This document shows positions 6,721 to 9,305 of a stretch of 9,305 nt of DNA, piece by piece (the first letter of the stretch is position 1; every line of letters starts with the position of its first letter). Both the position numbers and the translations under genes were made by a program. The notes beneath the pieces are model-generated. The model saw only the letters and a program-made list of their open reading frames with translations, did no database searches and was not told the origin of the DNA. This DNA comes from Anaerolineae bacterium (GTDB taxonomy: Bacteria; Chloroflexota; Anaerolineae; B4-G1): positions 1 to 9,305 of the forward strand of contig JALWUZ010000019.1 in assembly GCA_027079895.1 (NCBI GenBank), read 5' to 3'.

Positions 6721-7122
6721 TCAGCGACCCGTCAGCAGCGACCAGAGTTCCTTCCACCAGGGACGGGACTCCGGCGACTCCGCCGTCGGCATCGGGGTAG
6801 GGGTGGCGGAGACGCCCGCGTGTTGCCCCTCGTTCAGCAGGACGACGGCCACTTCGCCGGGACGGGCCATCCCGGCCTCGGCCCGCGCCCAGTGCTCGAC
6901 GTACTCGTCGGAGCGGACGTAGTCCAAGCGGGCGAGCAGTTCATCGTGCCGGGCCTGGGCCTGCGCCACTAACGTTTCCAGGCGGCGTTCCTCCACCCGC
7001 ATGCGATGGGCGAGCAGCAGTTGTTGACCCAATCCCCACAGCAGAACGAGCGCCAGCGGCAGGGTGATCAGGGTGGCGAGCCCCAGGGCGACGCGATTGG
7101 AATCGGGCTTTCGGGCGGGCAT
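6721..7122 (-). CDS. FtsB/DivIC-like septum formation initiator protein
   Basis: A 133-residue bitopic membrane protein: a short basic cytoplasmic N-terminus (MPARKPDSNR), one membrane span (about 11-35), then a charged coiled-coil stretch (about 38-70). Next comes YVRSDEYVEHWARAEAGMAR and PGEVAVVLL (about 68-96), which matches the FtsB/DivIC signature (Tyr-Val/Ile-Glu ... Ala-Arg ... Pro-Gly-Glu). A Pro/Thr/Ser-rich linker and a tryptophan-rich end (PWWKELWSLL) follow. FtsB/DivIC proteins bridge FtsL and FtsQ/DivIB in the divisome; no other division gene is nearby, so the assignment rests on sequence form. The start at 7122 is chosen because AAAAGGAG sits four bases upstream and a good promoter lies just beyond. 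The frame continues upstream to 7266, but that would place the promoter inside the gene. It converges with degV. Confidence 0.82.
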   Translation of the reverse strand: MPARKPDSNRVALGLATLITLPLALVLLWGLGQQLLLAHRMRVEERRLETLVAQAQARHDELLARLDYVRSDEYVEHWARAEAGMARPGEVAVVLLNEGQHAGVSATPTPMPTAESPESRPWWKELWSLLTGR

Positions 7123-7153
7123 AGGTCTCCTTTTCAGGCCGTCGGGCGAGGGT

Positions 7154-7181
7154 ATTGTAGCCGTTTGAGGCCGTTTGTCAA
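7154..7181 (-). promoter_or_regulatory. Sigma-70-type promoter for the FtsB-like gene
   Basis: On the minus strand TTGACA (7181-7176), an exact consensus -35, and TACAAT (7159-7154), one mismatch from TATAAT, are 16 bases apart. The start would lie near 7147, leaving a leader of about 25 bases. The spacer contains GCCGTTTG twice on the plus strand (7160-7167, 7170-7177), ten bases apart, which could be an operator. Confidence 0.65.
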
Positions 7182-7182
7182 A

Positions 7183-7210
7183 TCGCCGTCCGAATTTGTG
7201 CCGACGGCGA
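7183..7210. promoter_or_regulatory. Inverted repeat between divergent promoters, possible operator
   Basis: TCGCCGTC (7183-7190) and GACGGCGA (7203-7210) are perfect eight-base arms whose centres are 20 bases apart, about two helical turns. The repeat overlaps the rightward -35 candidate and lies next to the leftward -35, a position from which a bound dimer could affect both genes. Chance occurrence is possible in such GC-rich DNA. Confidence 0.4.
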
Positions 7211-7223
7211 AATGTGGTACAGT
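7196..7223 (+). promoter_or_regulatory. Candidate promoter for the ADP-forming acyl-CoA synthetase
   Basis: TTGTGC (7196-7201) and TACAGT (7218-7223) are 16 bases apart, with an extended -10 TGG (7215-7217). A start near 7230 would leave about 24 bases of leader containing AGGAGG. It is weaker than the divergent promoter. Confidence 0.4.
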
Positions 7224-7253
7224 TCAGGGGCACATCGCTCTCAGGAGGCTGAC

Positions 7254-9305
7254 ATGAACGACCCATTGGACATCTTTTTCCACCCGCGCGGGATAGCCGT
7301 CATCGGGGCCAGCGCGAATCCCCGCAAGTTGAGTTACGGCGTGCTGCGCAATCTGGTGACTCACGGATACACCGGCCCGGTCTACCCCGTCAATCCGAAG
7401 GGGGGCGCGATGCTGGGGCTGCGGGTCTACACCACCATCGCCGAGGTGCCCGACCCGGTTGACTTGGCGGTGATCGTCCTTTCCGCCGACCGGACGCTGG
7501 CGGCGTTGGAGGGGTGCGGACAGCGCGGTATCCGCGCCGCCGTCCTCATCGCCTCTGGGTTCGCCGAACTGGGGGCCGGCGGGAAGGAGCGGGAGGCCCG
7601 TCTGCGGGAGATCGCCGCCCGGTACGGGATGCGCTTCATCGGGCCCAATTGTATCGGCGTGATTGACACCCGCGCCCCCATTGACACCTCCTTCGTCCGC
7701 ACGATGCCCGCGCAGGGGGCGATCGGTTTCGTCTCCCACTCCGGCGCGGTCTGCGGGGGGACGATGGACTGGGCCAGCGCGGTCGGGGTCGGGTTCTCCC
7801 GCGTCATCAGCCTGGGGAATCAGGCGGACATTGACATCGCCGACGCCCTCGACTCCCTGGCCGCCGACCCTCATACCCGCGTCGTGGCCGCCTACGTCGA
7901 GGGGCTCCCCGACGGGCGGCGGTTCGTCGAGGCGGCGGCCCGGCTGACGGCTCGCAAGCCGCTGGTGGTGCTCAAGGCCGGCCGCACTCCGAGCGGCACG
8001 CGGGCAGTCGCCTCCCACACCGGCGCGTTGGCCGGGGCCGACCGGGCTTTCCTGGCCGCCTGCCGCCGCGCCGGAGCCATCCCGGTGGACAATTTGGAGC
8101 AACTGGTGGACGGGGCCATCGCGCTCGCCTACCGCCGGCCGCCGGCGGGGCGCCGGTTCGCCCTCCTGACCAACGCCGGCGGGCCGGCCGCCGTCGGCGC
8201 GGACGCGCTCGACCGGCAGGGACTCCATCTGACCGACCTCGCGGCGGAGACTCGCGCCCGCCTGCATGAGGTCTGTCCGCCGGGGACGATGACCGGCAAT
8301 CCGGTGGATATGCTCGGCGGGCCGCAGCCGGAGCAGTACACGGCGGCGTTGAAGGTGCTGTTGGCCGCCCCGGAGGTGGACGGGGTGATGGTGGTCTTCG
8401 TCCCCCAGGCCATCACCCCGCCCTACGACGTGGCGGCGGCGGTGGGATACGTCGGGGAGGAGGAGGAAAAGCCGGTGGTCTGCTGCATCTCCGGCGGCGG
8501 GGGCATCCGCGCTGCCGCCCGCGCCCTCCACGCCCATTCCATCCCGCACTACCTGACCCCGGCCCGCGCCGCGCTGGGGCTGGGGACGCTGCTCCGGTAC
8601 GGGGAGATACGGCAGCGGCCCCCCTTCGTCCCGGCGACGGTGGAGGGCGTGGAGCGGGAGCGGGCGGCGGCGGTCATCGCGGCGGCGCAGGCGGCCGGCG
8701 GCGGGGTGCTCGACCCCCAGGCCGGGGCGGAGGTGCTGGCGGCCTACGGCCTGACGACGCCCCCCTCCGGCCTGGCCGCCACGGCGGACGAGGCGGTCGC
8801 CCTGGCGGAGCGGATGGGGTATCCGGTGGCCCTCAAGCGGGTCGCCCCCGGCCTCGTCCACAAGGCGGACTCCGGCGGAGTCGCCCTGCACCTGGCGGAT
8901 GGGGAGGCGGTGCGGGCGGCCTTCGAGCGGATGGTCGGCCCTGGGGAGCGGGCTTTCGTCCAGCGCATGGCTTCCGGCGGGCTGGAGGTGATCGTCGGGG
9001 GGCAGCGTGATGAGCAGTTCGGCCCGCTGGTGATGTTCGGGCTGGGGGGGGCCTACGTCGAGGTGCTGCTGGATGTCGCCTTCCGCCTCGCGCCGTTGAG
9101 CGTGGAGGAGGCCCGCGAGATGGTCGCCGAGACCGCCGCCGGCCGGCTGCTCGCCGGGGTGCGCGGTCGGCCGCCGCTCGATGAGGAGGCGGTCGTCGCC
9201 GCCTTGCTCCGCGTGGGGCAGTTGCTGGCCGATTTCCCCCCGGTCGCGGAGGTGGACGTGAACCCGCTGATGGTCGGGCCGGCCGGGGGGAAATCGGCCA
9301 GCAAC
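7254..9305 (+). CDS. ADP-forming acetate/acyl-CoA synthetase, fused alpha-beta form, 3' end cut by window edge
   Basis: 684 codons are open to the window edge; the usual fused length is about 690-710, so little is missing. A CoA-binding Rossmann domain comes first (about 5-135, with GIAVIGASANPRKLSYGVL and FIGPNCIGV), then succinyl-CoA-ligase-like domains (about 150-460). SHTGALAG places H255 at the site of the phosphorylated catalytic histidine of archaeal ACD alpha subunits. A C-terminal ATP-grasp domain (about 475 onward) has GYPVALKRVAP, HKADSGGV with H536, the likely second phosphate-relay histidine, and EVDVNPL near the end. The enzyme converts an acyl-CoA plus ADP and phosphate to the acid, CoA and ATP, or the reverse. 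Acetate is the likeliest substrate but is not proven. An early loop reads SHSGAV (H162), where I would expect SQSGAL. ATG at 7254 has AGGAGG five bases upstream. It is divergent from the FtsB-like gene. Confidence 0.9.
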   Translation, partial: MNDPLDIFFHPRGIAVIGASANPRKLSYGVLRNLVTHGYTGPVYPVNPKGGAMLGLRVYTTIAEVPDPVDLAVIVLSADRTLAALEGCGQRGIRAAVLIASGFAELGAGGKEREARLREIAARYGMRFIGPNCIGVIDTRAPIDTSFVRTMPAQGAIGFVSHSGAVCGGTMDWASAVGVGFSRVISLGNQADIDIADALDSLAADPHTRVVAAYVEGLPDGRRFVEAAARLTARKPLVVLKAGRTPSGTRAVASHTGALAGADRAFLAACRRAGAIPVDNLEQLVDGAIALAYRRPPAGRRFALLTNAGGPAAVGADALDRQGLHLTDLAAETRARLHEVCPPGTMTGNPVDMLGGPQPEQYTAALKVLLAAPEVDGVMVVFVPQAITPPYDVAAAVGYVGEEEEKPVVCCISGGGGIRAAARALHAHSIPHYLTPARAALGLGTLLRYGEIRQRPPFVPATVEGVERERAAAVIAAAQAAGGGVLDPQAGAEVLAAYGLTTPPSGLAATADEAVALAERMGYPVALKRVAPGLVHKADSGGVALHLADGEAVRAAFERMVGPGERAFVQRMASGGLEVIVGGQRDEQFGPLVMFGLGGAYVEVLLDVAFRLAPLSVEEAREMVAETAAGRLLAGVRGRPPLDEEAVVAALLRVGQLLADFPPVAEVDVNPLMVGPAGGKSASN

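Noticed and set aside
7224..8891. A 555-codon minus-strand frame opposite the acyl-CoA synthetase
   Set aside because: It is Arg/Gly/Pro-rich shadow translation in a gene whose plus-strand product matches its family throughout.

Overview
The window is GC-rich (by eye about two thirds G+C) bacterial chromosome. It carries seven confident genes plus one gene running off each end. Chloroflexota, and Anaerolineae-like bacteria in particular, are my best guess. The grounds are a large Glu-Ala-Pro-Asp-Glu-type membrane glycosyltransferase with a C-terminal beta-rich region, an NfeD/flotillin pair, a DegV protein, a small FtsB/DivIC-like protein and a fused ADP-forming acyl-CoA synthetase. This is inference from gene content, since no marker gene is present.

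Left part (1-3183, minus strand). hdrB, hdrC and a large polytopic glycosyltransferase-like protein form a tightly coupled set: each stop codon overlaps the next start by four bases (ATGA). HdrB and HdrC together resemble the catalytic, electron-transferring half of a heterodisulfide-reductase-type complex. No HdrA flavoprotein is visible. The glycosyltransferase leaves the window at base 1.

Middle part (3184-5790). A 240-base non-coding stretch holds two copies of a 49-base direct repeat and a perfect hairpin. Upstream of it on the minus strand lies a two-gene nfeD-flotillin operon, which builds a membrane scaffold system. Its presumed promoter abuts 17 copies of a degenerate 7-8 base repeat that fills most of the divergent intergenic region up to degV.

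Right part (5791-9305). A DegV/FakB-type fatty-acid-binding protein (plus strand) ends in a good intrinsic terminator. A small FtsB/DivIC-like cell-division protein follows on the minus strand. An ADP-forming acyl-CoA synthetase (plus strand) runs off the right edge and is nearly complete. The last two genes are transcribed divergently from a compact 131-base region with back-to-back promoter candidates and an inverted repeat between them.

The genes look like ordinary housekeeping and energy or membrane functions. I found no convincing new multigene system. The least explained items are the tandem repeat at the nfeD promoter, the repeat-hairpin block before hdrB, the His/Asp-rich loop of the NfeD protein, and the hdrBC-glycosyltransferase coupling.
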